Part shown: positions 46,804 through 55,371 of the stretch, piece by piece
Layout of the letters: each line of letters starts with the position of its first letter
Numbering within the stretch: the stretch's first letter is position 1
DNA from: Streptomyces sp. NRRL F-5727
GTDB taxonomy: Bacteria > Actinomycetota > Actinomycetes > Streptomycetales > Streptomycetaceae
DNA: 64,000 bases
Assembly: GCF_000719555.1 (NCBI RefSeq)
Contig: NZ_JOGX01000024.1
Coordinates: 47,127-111,126 of the forward strand
Direction: 5' to 3'
Program-made: the position numbers and the translations under genes
Notes under the pieces: generated by a model
What the model saw: only the letters and a program-made list of their open reading frames with translations
What the model was told of the DNA's origin: nothing
The model's database searches: none

Positions 46804-47370
46804 CTACCGGGCGATCGGAACCCTGGGAATCCTCGGGGTACGACCCTGATCGGTGTCGTTCCCGATCACGACCCGGCCCCGGCTCCGGCTACCGCCCGCG
46901 GAGGAGGACCGGCGGCGCCGCAGCCGCGCCCGCGCCGCCGGCACCACCAGCAGGTGCGCCAGCGCCACCCCCAGGGTGTTCAGCAGCACCGAGTCCACGT
47001 CCACGACCTGCCCCGGCACCGCCGTCTGCAACAGCTCCAGGGCCAGCGACACCAGCGCCCCCGCCGCCGTCGTCCGGGTCAGCGAGCCCCACCGGGACAC
47101 GTCGAGCCGCCCGTCGCACATCGGCAGCAGCACCCCGAGCGGGGCGAGCAGCAGCAGACCCTCGGCGATCAGCCGGGCCGCCTCGCCGGGCCCCAGCGCC
47201 AGATCGGCCCGCAGCCCGGCCAGCGGCACCGTGTTCGGGGCGGTCACCCAGGCCACGTCCCGTGGGAGCAGTCCGCCCCAGGCGACGAGCAGCAGATGCG
47301 CGACCAGGAGCACGAACCCGGTCACGCGGACGACCACGGCGGCGTTCCCGCCCGAACCTTGACGCTGCAC
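46804..47370 (-). CDS. VanZ-like membrane protein
   Basis: This 188-aa protein has four hydrophobic helices and segments LLPMCDGRLD, ALELLQTAVPGQVVDVDSVLLNTLGVALAHLL typical of the VanZ family (teicoplanin-resistance-associated). The C-terminus is Arg/Ser-rich. GTG 47370 was chosen, TTG 47379 being an alternative. It is probably co-transcribed with afsQ genes or separate, as 39 bp lie between. Confidence 0.85.
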   Translation of the reverse strand: MQRQGSGGNAAVVVRVTGFVLLVAHLLLVAWGGLLPRDVAWVTAPNTVPLAGLRADLALGPGEAARLIAEGLLLLAPLGVLLPMCDGRLDVSRWGSLTRTTAAGALVSLALELLQTAVPGQVVDVDSVLLNTLGVALAHLLVVPAARARLRRRRSSSAGGSRSRGRVVIGNDTDQGRTPRIPRVPIAR

Positions 47371-47409
47371 GCCCCCCAAGACGCGGTCCGCGCCGGAAAC
47401 GGTTCCGGT

Positions 47410-48012
47410 TCAGCCCGCCGGCGTCGCCGGCGCGGACGGCGCCGCGGCCGTCGGCGGCGCCGACTCGGGGCGCTCCCGCAGCTCCGTCGTACAGCGGTAG
47501 CGCTTCGGCGGGTACGCCCCCGGGCCCGCGAGCAGCACGGTGTGCCCGCCCGCGCCCGCCGAGCTCTCCGCGAAGGTGCACACCAGCTGCGACAGGGCCG
47601 CCGGCGCCAGGTCCTCCGGCTGCCGGCTCAGCCGCAGCGTGCCCTCCGGATCGCCGGACCGGGCGCCCGCCACCTTCAGCGGAGCCCGTACCGCCGTGGT
47701 GAAACCGGCCTGCCGCTCCGCCTCCGACGGCTCCGCGAGGAGCTGCGCGAGCAGCGCCGACGCGGTCCGCACCGGATCGCCGCTCGCCTTGTCCTCCGGC
47801 TGCGGCGACCTGCGGTCCACCGGCTCCAGCTGCGAGCCGCACACCAGGAACGCCCGCACCGGCACGCCCTGGGCGGGCGCCGACGCCTCCGACACGTTGC
47901 ACGGCACCCGCGACGGGGCCGCGCCCGCGTCCACCGGCACCGACGTCGTCCGGATCCCGCAGCCGGTGACCAGCAGGGCGAGGGCCACCATCGCCGCCGT
48001 ACGCAGCCTCAC
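47410..48012 (-). CDS. Lipoprotein coupled to afsQ2
   Basis: This 200-aa protein has a lipobox VTGC (Cys18) after a short signal peptide. The mature part is alpha/beta with two cysteine pairs (VPCNV, FLVCGS, LVCTF, YRCTT) and a Pro/Ala tail. GTG overlaps the AfsQ2 stop by four bases. In S. coelicolor a lipoprotein follows afsQ1-afsQ2. It may help AfsQ2 sense its signal, inferred from coupling. Confidence 0.85.
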   Translation of the reverse strand: MRLRTAAMVALALLVTGCGIRTTSVPVDAGAAPSRVPCNVSEASAPAQGVPVRAFLVCGSQLEPVDRRSPQPEDKASGDPVRTASALLAQLLAEPSEAERQAGFTTAVRAPLKVAGARSGDPEGTLRLSRQPEDLAPAALSQLVCTFAESSAGAGGHTVLLAGPGAYPPKRYRCTTELRERPESAPPTAAAPSAPATPAG

Positions 48013-49559
48013 TCGTCCTCCCCCTTGCCCTGCCGGGAACCGGTGCCCAGCTCACGGGCGACCGCCGACGCGTCCCGGGGCAGCCGCAGCACGAACACCG
48101 CGCCGTCCACGGCACCGTCCTCGCCGGTCGAGTTGGCGGCGGCGATCGTCCCGCCGTGGATCAGCGCGTTCTCCATGGCGATCGACAGGCCGAGGCCCGA
48201 GCCGTCCGACCGGGGCCGCTGGGCGCTCGCCTTGTAGAAGCGGTCGAAGACGTGCGGCAGCACCTCCTCGGGGATGCCGGGGCCGTGGTCCCGCACCGCG
48301 ACGACCAGCTCCTCCCCGTCCGGCCCGTCCTCGGTGCGGACCGAGACCCGCACCGGCGAACCGCCGTGCTTCAGCGCGTTCCCGATCAGGTTGGCCAGGA
48401 TCACGTCCAGCCGCCGCGGGTCGAGCCGGCACACCACACCGCGCTCCGCGTCCAGCTCCACCGCGTCCAGCCAGGCCCGCGCGTCGATGCACGCGGTGAT
48501 CTGGTCGGCGATGTCCACGTCGTCCAGGACCAGCCGGGCGGTGCCCGCGTCGAAGCGGGTCACCTCCATCAGGTTCTCCACCAGGTTGTTGAGCCGCCGG
48601 GTCTCGCTCACCACCAGCGCCACCGCCGGCGCGATCATCGGGTCCAGGGCGTCCTGCTCGTCCTCCAGGACCTCGGTCACCGCGGTGAGCGCGGTCAGCG
48701 GCGTCCGCAGCTCGTGCGACATGTCGGCGACGAACCGCCGGGAGGACTCCTCCCGGGCGCTCATGTCCGCCACCTTCTTCTGCAGGTTCTCCGCCGCGCT
48801 GTTGAACGTCCGTGACAGATCGGAGAGTTCGTCGGCGCCGGAGACCCGCAGCCGGGTGTCCAGCTTGCCCTCGCCGAGCTGCCGGGCCGCCTCGCCGAGC
48901 CGCCGCACCGGCCGCAGCACGGTCGTCGCCGCCACCTGCGCGAGCAGCACCGAACCGATCACGGCGAGCCCGGTCGCGATCCCCAGCGACCACGCCAGCG
49001 AGTTGAGGTCCGCCTTCTCCGCCGCCAGCGACTTGAACATGTAGCCGGCGGGCCCGCCGCCGTCGATCCGCGTCCCGCCGACCAGGTACGGCGTCCCGCC
49101 CCGCTCGGTCCGCTGCCAGAACAGGTGGTACGGGTACGGGTTCGCGTCCGTCACCGGGCGCCGGGTGTCCACCGCCTCCCGCAGCGACGTCGGCACGTCG
49201 GTCAGCGTGAACACGTCCGGGTCCGAGGCGCCCACGATCGGCTTCCCCGCGGCCCGCTCGCCGAGCAGCAGCACCTGGTAGCCGGCGCCGTTCGCCGTCA
49301 TCTCCTCGGAGACCCGCCGCAGGTCCTCCTGGGTCGGCCGGAGCGGCAGCGTCGCCACCCGGTTCTGCATCTCCGACCGGAAGTCGTTCAGCGCGCTGTC
49401 CTGGGTCCGCTTGAGCACCGCCTCGCGGTTCAGCCAGTACGCGATCCCCGACGCCGACACGGCCGCGGTCAGCGCCACCAGCGCGAACACCACGACCAGC
49501 CGCAGGCGCAGACTGGACAGCCGCAGCCGGGCCAGAAGCCCCTTGTTCCCCTTCGTCAC
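48009..49559 (-). CDS. afsQ2: Sensor histidine kinase AfsQ2
   Basis: This 516-aa protein has a membrane helix at about residues 20-42, an external sensor loop (residues 45-170), and a second helix at about 175-198. HAMP follows, then HisKA with RRFVADMSHELRTPL, and an ATPase domain (NLIGNALKHG, VRDHGPGIP, GSGLGLSIAM). It phosphorylates AfsQ1 in response to nitrogen-related stress in S. coelicolor. GTG 49559 overlaps the afsQ1 stop by four bases. Identity is from synteny with sigQ. Confidence 0.93.
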   Translation of the reverse strand: MTKGNKGLLARLRLSSLRLRLVVVFALVALTAAVSASGIAYWLNREAVLKRTQDSALNDFRSEMQNRVATLPLRPTQEDLRRVSEEMTANGAGYQVLLLGERAAGKPIVGASDPDVFTLTDVPTSLREAVDTRRPVTDANPYPYHLFWQRTERGGTPYLVGGTRIDGGGPAGYMFKSLAAEKADLNSLAWSLGIATGLAVIGSVLLAQVAATTVLRPVRRLGEAARQLGEGKLDTRLRVSGADELSDLSRTFNSAAENLQKKVADMSAREESSRRFVADMSHELRTPLTALTAVTEVLEDEQDALDPMIAPAVALVVSETRRLNNLVENLMEVTRFDAGTARLVLDDVDIADQITACIDARAWLDAVELDAERGVVCRLDPRRLDVILANLIGNALKHGGSPVRVSVRTEDGPDGEELVVAVRDHGPGIPEEVLPHVFDRFYKASAQRPRSDGSGLGLSIAMENALIHGGTIAAANSTGEDGAVDGAVFVLRLPRDASAVARELGTGSRQGKGEDE

Positions 49560-50242
49560 GCAGGGACGTCCAGCCGGTAACCGACGCCCCGCACCGTGCG
49601 GATCAGGGTCGGCGAGGACGGCACGTCCTCCACCTTCGCCCGCAGCCGCTGCACACAGGCGTCCACCAGACGCGAGTCGCCCAGGTAGTCGTGCTCCCAC
49701 ACCAGCCGCAGCAACTGCTGCCGGGACAGCGCCTGTCCTGGCCGCCGGCTCAGTTCGAGCAGCAGCCGCAGCTCGGTCGGGGTCAGCTGGAGGTCGAGGC
49801 CGTTCTTCGTCACGGTCATCGCCGCCCGGTCGATGACCAGCGAACCGAAGGTCGCCGAATCCGTCGACTCCCGCTCCCCGCGCCGCAGCACGGCCCGGAT
49901 CCGGGCGTCGAGCACCCGCCCCTGCACCGGCTTCACCACGTAGTCGTCGGCGCCCGACTCCAGGCCCACGACCACGTCGATGTCGTCGCTGCGGGCCGTC
50001 AGCAGGATGATCGGCAGCTGGTCGGTGCGGCGGATCCGCCGGCACACCTCGAAACCGTCGATGCCGGGCAGCATGACGTCGAGCACGACCAGGTCGGGCC
50101 GCTGCTCCTTGAGCAACTGCAGGCCGTCCTCGCCCGACGCGGCGGTGGCCACCCGGTGGCCCTGCCGGGACAGGGAGAGTTCGAGGGCCGTGCGGATGGC
50201 GTCGTCGTCCTCGATCAGCAACAGAAAAGGCACGGAGGCCAT
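49556..50242 (-). CDS. afsQ1: Response regulator AfsQ1
   Basis: This 228-aa OmpR-type regulator has a receiver at residues 5-120 (LLLIEDDDAIRTAL, VVLDVMLPGIDGFEV with the phospho-Asp, PIILLTARSDD, DDYVVKPVQ). A winged helix at about 130-225 contains LTPTELRLLLELSRRPGQ and RTVRGVGYRLDV. In S. coelicolor it activates antibiotic pathways and sigQ. The shared intergenic region with sigQ contains a consensus AfsQ1 box. Confidence 0.95.
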   Translation of the reverse strand: MASVPFLLLIEDDDAIRTALELSLSRQGHRVATAASGEDGLQLLKEQRPDLVVLDVMLPGIDGFEVCRRIRRTDQLPIILLTARSDDIDVVVGLESGADDYVVKPVQGRVLDARIRAVLRRGERESTDSATFGSLVIDRAAMTVTKNGLDLQLTPTELRLLLELSRRPGQALSRQQLLRLVWEHDYLGDSRLVDACVQRLRAKVEDVPSSPTLIRTVRGVGYRLDVPA

Positions 50243-50302
50243 TCTGGCTCATGTGCCGTCGGAGATCGACCGCCCGGAGGCGCGCTTCCGTCCCCGGCCC
50301 CT

Positions 50303-50318
50303 GTGACACGTCTGTGAC
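50303..50318. promoter_or_regulatory. AfsQ1 box between afsQ1 and sigQ
   Basis: GTGAC-ACGTCT-GTGAC fits the published AfsQ1 consensus GTnAC-n6-GTnAC. It lies 89 bp before sigQ and 61 bp before afsQ1, able to serve both. Confidence 0.85.
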
Positions 50319-50406
50319 AGTCGGCGGACAACGCCATGAAGTCGGCCGGGCAAGCTTCTTGGCACACGGACCGAAACACACACTCCGACCGACAGGGGGG
50401 CGCGAG

Positions 50407-51126
50407 ATGAACGCACTGCACAGCACCACCTCCAGCGCAGTCGTCACACGGCTCCACGACGTCGTGCGGAGCACCGAGAAGTCCGGGGGTGTGAACGGAC
50501 GGGGGTGCGTTCGCACCGTCGGGCGTCAGCGCAAGGCGCCGTACATGGTCGCCGTCGCTGACGGGGGAGCGGTGTACGGGGAGGCCACGGGGGAGCGTTC
50601 CTGCTCGGAGGCCGAGTTCACGGCCTACGTCCAGGAGCGCCGGGCCTCCCTGTACGCCACCGCCTACCACCTGACCGGTGACCGTTTCGAGGCCGAGGAC
50701 CTGCTCCAGAGCGCGCTGTTCTCCACGTACCGCGCCTGGGACCGGATCAGCGACAAGGCCGCCGTCGGCGGTTACCTGCGCCGCACGATGACCAATCTGC
50801 ACATCAGCGCCTGGCGCCGGCGGAAGGTCAGCGAGTACCCGACCGAGGAGCTGCCGGAGACGGTCGGCGAGACGGACGCGATGCGCGGCACCGAGCTGCG
50901 CGCGGTGCTGTGGCAGGCGCTGGCCCGGCTGCCCGAGCTGCAGCGGACCATGCTGGTGCTGCGCTACTACGAGGGCCGGACCGATCCGGAGATCGCGGAG
51001 ATCCTGGACATCAGTGTCGGCACGGTGAAGTCGAGCATCTGGCGCTCGCTGCGGCGACTGCGCGAGGACGAGGTGCTGAGCTTCGGCCGTGACGAGGAGG
51101 AGTCCTTCGGCGAGCTCGTCGCCTGA
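50407..51126 (+). CDS. sigQ: ECF/SigE-type sigma factor SigQ
   Basis: This 239-aa protein has a 60-residue N-terminal extension. Region 2 follows (EFTAYVQERRASLYATAYHLTGDRFEAEDLLQSALFSTYRAW), then region 4 (ARLPELQRTMLVLRYYEGRTDPEIAEILDISVGTVKSSIWRSLRRL). It is divergent from afsQ1, as in S. coelicolor where SigQ counteracts AfsQ1 outputs. The ATG at 50407 follows a G-rich site, with inner GTGs possible. A hairpin with T4 closes it. Confidence 0.92.
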   Translation: MNALHSTTSSAVVTRLHDVVRSTEKSGGVNGRGCVRTVGRQRKAPYMVAVADGGAVYGEATGERSCSEAEFTAYVQERRASLYATAYHLTGDRFEAEDLLQSALFSTYRAWDRISDKAAVGGYLRRTMTNLHISAWRRRKVSEYPTEELPETVGETDAMRGTELRAVLWQALARLPELQRTMLVLRYYEGRTDPEIAEILDISVGTVKSSIWRSLRRLREDEVLSFGRDEEESFGELVA

Positions 51127-51199
51127 GGATCACGGGGGAACACGGGGGAGCACCACGGGGGACGGCCTCAGGGGGGATCTGGGGCCACGGGGGAAAGAA

Positions 51200-51245
51200 C
51201 GAAGCGGGTCGTACGAGTCCGGGGGGTCTCGTACGGCCCGCTTCG
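51200..51245 (+). terminator. Intrinsic terminator after sigQ
   Basis: 18-bp arms (CGAAGCGGGTCGTACGAG; CTCGTACGGCCCGCTTCG) with one T-G pair, then GGGTTTTCC. It also closes the convergent gene. Confidence 0.8.
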
Positions 51246-51268
51246 GGTTTTCCGGGTCCTCGCCCGGG

Positions 51269-51898
51269 TCAGCGGCTCGCGGGGGTGCGGTGGCGGCCGG
51301 CCGCGGCGGCGGCCAGCCGGCCCAGGGCCTCCGGCTTCGCGCAGGGGTGGGCGCCGAGGGCGGTCTGGCGGGCGACGATGGCGCGTTCGGCGCGCATCAG
51401 CCGCCAGCCGCGGCGGAGCAGCATCGGGACCGACTTGCGGCCCTCCCGCAGGTCGCGCAGGAGCCGGCGGCGGAAGGTGGTGGACGGGCGGCCGCGCAGG
51501 CAGAGCGCGTCGGCCAGCACGTCGAGCTCGCGGCAGCGCTCCACGATCTCGGCGGCGAAGATGCCCTCGGCGATGAAGAGCGGCGTCCGCCCGATGTCGA
51601 GGCGGTCGTCGCCGGTGCGCGAGCTGGTGGCGATGGAGTAGACGGGGACGTCGGTGCGGCCCGTACGGCACAGCTCCACGATCGCGGCGACGGCGGCGTC
51701 CGCGTCCCAGGAGCGTGGGGAGTCCCAGTCGATGTCGGTGCCGCCTTCGACGAGCGGGAGCGACGGGTCGTCGCCCTCCTTGTAGAAGTCGTCGAGGCGC
51801 AGCACGGGGAGGCCGGCGGTGGCGGCGAGGGACGACTTGCCGGAGCCGGAGGGGCCCGCGAGCAGGACGACCCGGGTCGGGATCGGTTGGGAACTCAC
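51269..51898 (-). CDS. Uridine kinase-like P-loop kinase
   Basis: This 209-aa protein has Walker A LLAGPSGSGKSSLA, then VLRLDDFYKEGDDPSLP and DWDSPRSWD. This pattern fits the uridine/cytidine or phosphoribulokinase group. FIAEGIFAAEI and LRGRPSTTFRRRLLRD (lid arginines) follow. It probably phosphorylates uridine and links to nucleoside salvage in the window. No nucleoside operator was seen before it. Start GTG 51898. Confidence 0.85.
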   Translation of the reverse strand: MSSQPIPTRVVLLAGPSGSGKSSLAATAGLPVLRLDDFYKEGDDPSLPLVEGGTDIDWDSPRSWDADAAVAAIVELCRTGRTDVPVYSIATSSRTGDDRLDIGRTPLFIAEGIFAAEIVERCRELDVLADALCLRGRPSTTFRRRLLRDLREGRKSVPMLLRRGWRLMRAERAIVARQTALGAHPCAKPEALGRLAAAAAGRHRTPASR

Positions 51899-52016
51899 GG
51901 AACACCAGTGTGAGGCATTACCCCGTCCAGGGGACCACCGAGGAGGGCCGTTGGTATCGAGCATCACACCTCCACTACTGTCGGTGGCCGCCCGCTCACC
52001 CCTTGGAAGGATCCCC

Positions 52017-52415
52017 ATGGCGCGTCACGCAGAGCCGAAGGACCCCCGTCGCGGTCTGCTGTTCAAGGCAGGTCTCGGTGTCACCGCGGCCGGTGCCGCC
52101 GTGTTCGGGGCGGCGGCCGCCGCCCAGGCCGCCGCGCCCGTGCCGCTGCCGGTGGACTCGCTGACCCGCACGGACGCCGGCGCCGCCGGCGCGGGCGCGC
52201 TGACCGGCGTCGCGCACGGGGTGGGGCCGCTGACGCGGCTGCAGCTCGACCCGCTGGCGAAGACCGGGGTGGACCCGCTGGCCAACGGCGTCGGCACCCA
52301 GGTCGCCGACTTCAAGCCGGTCGGCACCGACCTGGTCACCGGCCACCTCACGCGGGGCGGGGCCGTGGCGGATCTGCCGGTCGCGGGTCCGCTGACGCAG
52401 CAGCTGCTTCCGTAG
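52017..52415 (+). CDS. Small secreted protein
   Basis: This 132-aa protein has basic residues, then a signal peptide (AGLGVTAAGAAVFGAAAAAQA) and a low-complexity mature part with PL and GxL turns, related in style to the 46.0-kb protein. ATG 52017 follows GGAAGGA. The last 68 bp overlap the convergent MFS gene. Function unknown. Confidence 0.75.
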   Translation: MARHAEPKDPRRGLLFKAGLGVTAAGAAVFGAAAAAQAAAPVPLPVDSLTRTDAGAAGAGALTGVAHGVGPLTRLQLDPLAKTGVDPLANGVGTQVADFKPVGTDLVTGHLTRGGAVADLPVAGPLTQQLLP

Positions 52416-53862
52416 CCGCTCCCGCTCCCTCCCGCCGCCCCAGCGGGATCTCCCGGACGAGCCAGGCCGCCGCGAAGGCCAGGGCGGCGAGCGCGGCGGC
52501 GCCGAGCAGGACGCCGTGGACGCCGTCGGTGACCGCCGCCCGGACGGCGTCCCGGGCCGGCCCGGGCAGCGCGGCGGCCCGCTCGGGGGTCAGGCCGGGG
52601 TCGGCGCCGCCCAGCCGCGCCGTGAAGACGGCGCCGAGCACGGCCACGCCCAGCGAGCCGCCGAGGGTGCGGACCAGCGTGACCGTCCCGCTGGCGGCGC
52701 CCAGGTCGCGGGGCTCGGCCCCGTACAGCGTGATCAGCGTCGTGGACTGCAGGAGCAGGCCCATGCCGGTGCCCATGACGAGGGTCAGCGCGGAGGCGAC
52801 GGCGGTCGGGGTGTCCGGCTCCAGGAGGAGCAGCAGGAGCGCGCCGGCCGTCATCAGCGCGCCGCCGGCCACCGGGTGGGCGCGGTAGCGGCCGGTGCGG
52901 GTGATCAGCCGGCCGGAGGCGAGCTGGGCGGCGACCATGCCGAGCATCAGCGGCAGGAGCAGCAGGCCGCTCGCGGTGGAGGACTGGCCGCGGGCGAACT
53001 GGAGGTACTGCGGCAGGTAGTTGAGGGCGGCGAGCATGCCGGCGCCGACGAGCAGGCTGAGGACCTGGGCGAGGGTGAAGTTCCGGCCGCGGAAGAGGCG
53101 GGGCGGGATGACGGGCTCCTCGGCGCGGAGCTCGACGCGGACGAACCAGGCGAGCGAGACGGCGGCGACGGCGGCCAGCGCGGCGCCGCTGCCCGGGCCG
53201 CCGGCCCGGCTCGCGAGCAGGGTGAGGGCGAGGACGCCGGTGGTGAGCAGCAGGGCGCCGGCCCAGTCGACGCGGGCCTTCACGCGCGGGGTGCGGACGG
53301 TGAGGGCGAGCGAGACGATGAGCAGGGCGGCGACGCCGACGGGGACGTTGACGTAGAAGGCCCAGCGCCAGTCGAGGTGGTCGGTGAGGAGGCCGCCGAG
53401 GAGCGGGCCGCCGGCGAAGGCGACCGGGAGCATGACGCCGGTGACCGCCTGCACCTTGGGGCTGTCCTCGGGGGCGACCAGGGTGCCGATCAGAGCGAAG
53501 GCGCCGACCATCAGACCGCCGGCGCCGGCGCCCTGGAGGGCGCGGAAGGCGATGAGCTGGTCCATCGTCTGGGCGAGGCCGGAGAGGACGGAGCCGGCGA
53601 GGAAGACGCCGACGGCCGTGAGGTAGGCGCCCTTCCGGCCGAGGAGGTCGCCGGCCTTGCCCCACAGGGGGGTGGTGACGGCGGTGGTGAGGAGGTAGGC
53701 GGTGACGACCCAGGAGAGCCGGTCGAGGCCGCCGAGTTCGCCGGCGATGGTGGGCAGGGCGGTGCCGACGATCGTGCCGTCGAGCGCGCCGAGGACGATG
53801 CCGAGCATGAGGCCGGAGATCCCCAGGTAGGGGATGCGTCCGCCGGGCCGGGGCGTCGTCAT
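52348..53862 (-). CDS. MFS drug exporter (EmrB/QacA, 14 helices)
   Basis: This 504-aa protein has LDGTIVGTALPTIAGELGG at the start (motif D1 of the 14-helix group), WGKAGDLLGRKGAYL, and RALQGAGAGGLMVGAF. The C-terminal tail is Pro/Ala-rich. It starts 2 bp after the FMN reductase stop. The operon is divergent from a TetR regulator with four operator repeats, so it is likely drug-inducible. Confidence 0.94.
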   Translation of the reverse strand: MTTPRPGGRIPYLGISGLMLGIVLGALDGTIVGTALPTIAGELGGLDRLSWVVTAYLLTTAVTTPLWGKAGDLLGRKGAYLTAVGVFLAGSVLSGLAQTMDQLIAFRALQGAGAGGLMVGAFALIGTLVAPEDSPKVQAVTGVMLPVAFAGGPLLGGLLTDHLDWRWAFYVNVPVGVAALLIVSLALTVRTPRVKARVDWAGALLLTTGVLALTLLASRAGGPGSGAALAAVAAVSLAWFVRVELRAEEPVIPPRLFRGRNFTLAQVLSLLVGAGMLAALNYLPQYLQFARGQSSTASGLLLLPLMLGMVAAQLASGRLITRTGRYRAHPVAGGALMTAGALLLLLLEPDTPTAVASALTLVMGTGMGLLLQSTTLITLYGAEPRDLGAASGTVTLVRTLGGSLGVAVLGAVFTARLGGADPGLTPERAAALPGPARDAVRAAVTDGVHGVLLGAAALAALAFAAAWLVREIPLGRREGAGAATEAAAASADPRPADPPRPRPA

Positions 53863-53864
53863 GG

Positions 53865-54458
53865 TCAGGCTCCGTAGGGGGACGTGGCGCGGGCCGCGCG
53901 CAGGGCCTCGGCCCACCAGGCGAGTTGGCCGAGCATCGCCTTGGCGGCGGTGTCGGCGGCGGGGTCGACGGCCCGGCCCTCGGGGTCGAACCGGCCCCAG
54001 ACGCCCTGGAGTCCGACGGCCTCGCGGATGGTGACGGCGTGCAGTTCGGCGAAGACGCCGCGCAGCTGCTCGACCGCCCGCAGGCCGGCGGAGAAGCCGC
54101 CGTAGGCGACGAAGCCGACGGGCTTGGCGTGCCACTCCCGGTTGTGCCAGTCGATGGCGTTCTTGAGGGAGGCCGGGAAGCTGTGGTTGTACTCGGGTGT
54201 CACGACGACGAAGGCGTCGGCGTCGGCGAGGCGGGGCGAGACGGCGGCGAGCAGCTCCCGGTCCTCGGCGCGGGCGGGGTCCTGGCCGAGCTGCGGGAAG
54301 ACGGTGGGCAGCGGGGTCTCGGCGAGGTCGACCAGGTCGGTGGTCATGTCGGGGCGGGCGTCGGCGTGCTCCCGGATCCAGCGGGCGACGACGGGGCCGA
54401 GGCGGCCGTCGCGGGTCGAGCCCTGGATGACGGCGACGCGGAGCGGTTCGGTGGTCAT
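53865..54458 (-). CDS. NADPH-dependent FMN reductase
   Basis: This 197-aa flavodoxin-like reductase has VAVIQGSTRDGRLGPVVARW (FMN phosphate loop), VVVTPEYNHSFPASLKNAIDW (the family's signature) and VGFVAYGGFSAG. It reduces quinones, azo dyes or FMN with NADPH. It is first in an operon with the exporter and lies downstream of the operator array. Confidence 0.93.
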   Translation of the reverse strand: MTTEPLRVAVIQGSTRDGRLGPVVARWIREHADARPDMTTDLVDLAETPLPTVFPQLGQDPARAEDRELLAAVSPRLADADAFVVVTPEYNHSFPASLKNAIDWHNREWHAKPVGFVAYGGFSAGLRAVEQLRGVFAELHAVTIREAVGLQGVWGRFDPEGRAVDPAADTAAKAMLGQLAWWAEALRAARATSPYGA

Positions 54459-54480
54459 GGATCCCCCTGGGACGAGTGGT

Positions 54481-54555
54481 GTGTACGTTGTACACCCGGC
54501 GGTGTACAACGTACACACCGATGTGTACGGCGTCTACCGGGCGTACGCTGTACGC
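54481..54555. promoter_or_regulatory. Array of four TetR operators
   Basis: Four 15-bp sites lie at 54481 (GTGTACGTTGTACAC), 54502 (GTGTACAACGTACAC), 54523 (GTGTACGGCGTCTAC) and 54541 (GCGTACGCTGTACGC). Spacing is 21, 21 and 18 bp. The first two are inverted copies with perfect palindrome symmetry and spaced by two helical turns. They fill the interval between FMN reductase and TetR genes. Confidence 0.85.
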
Positions 54556-54572
54556 GAGATGAGGAGCGTGTG

Positions 54573-55316
54573 ATGGCGAAGAAGGAAGAGACCGACGGCG
54601 TCTCGCTCTGGGAGCGGCTGGAGCGGCCCGCGGCCGCGCCCCGCACCTCCCTCACCCCGCGGCGGATCGCGGAGGTGGCCGTCGGCATCGCCGACCGGGA
54701 CGGCTTCGGCGCCGTCACCATGCGGAAGATCGCCGCCGAGCTGGGCGTCGCCCCGATGGCCGCCTACCGGCACGTCGACGGCAAGGACGAACTGGTGTCG
54801 CTCATGGTCGACCAGGTCTCGGCCGAGCTGGACCCGGGGGAGGAGGAGGCGCTCGACTGGCGGGAGACCTTCCGCGCCCACGCGCGGCGCACCCGCGCCT
54901 CGATCATCCGGCACCCCTGGCTCGCCCAGCTGCCGGCGCCGCTCTTCGCCATCACCCCGGCCCGGATGGCCGCCGCCGAACGCCAGCTCGCCGCCCTCGA
55001 CGGGCTCGGCCTGGACGCCGACACGGCGATGGCCGCCTTCCGGACCGTCTCCTCGTACGTCCACGGCGTCACCCAGTCCGAGGTCTCCCTGCGGCAGTAC
55101 ATGCGCGAGCAGGGCTGGGAGAACGGCGACGAGACCCGCCGGGGCCTGGCGCCCCAGATGAGCTATCTGCTCGGCACCGGGCGCTACCCGGCGTACCTCG
55201 CCTACACGCGGACGGCGGCGCGCAAGGACGACGCCGAATGGGCCTTCGAGACGGGCCTGGAGTGCGTCCTCGACGGCGTCGCCGGCCTCGTCGAGCGCGG
55301 CCGGCGCACGCCGTGA
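54573..55316 (+). CDS. TetR/AcrR family regulator
   Basis: This 247-aa protein has a DNA-binding domain at about residues 30-75 (RRIAEVAVGIADRDGFGAVTMRKIAAELGVAPMAAYRHVDGKDELV) and a TetR_C ligand domain (ALDWRETFRAHARRTRASIIRH). ATG 54573 follows GAGGAG at 7 bp. It is divergent from the FMN-reductase/MFS operon and probably represses both directions through four tandem sites. Confidence 0.93.
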   Translation: MAKKEETDGVSLWERLERPAAAPRTSLTPRRIAEVAVGIADRDGFGAVTMRKIAAELGVAPMAAYRHVDGKDELVSLMVDQVSAELDPGEEEALDWRETFRAHARRTRASIIRHPWLAQLPAPLFAITPARMAAAERQLAALDGLGLDADTAMAAFRTVSSYVHGVTQSEVSLRQYMREQGWENGDETRRGLAPQMSYLLGTGRYPAYLAYTRTAARKDDAEWAFETGLECVLDGVAGLVERGRRTP

Positions 55317-55319
55317 ACG

Positions 55320-55360
55320 CCGACGGCCCCCGGGCAGTGCTGCTGCCCGGGGGCCGTCGG
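55320..55360. terminator. Long bidirectional hairpin terminator
   Basis: Perfect 18-bp arms (CCGACGGCCCCCGGGCAG, CTGCCCGGGGGCCGTCGG) with loop TGCTG, between convergent tetR and aldehyde dehydrogenase genes. Confidence 0.9.
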
Positions 55361-55371
55361 TGCGGCGGTGC

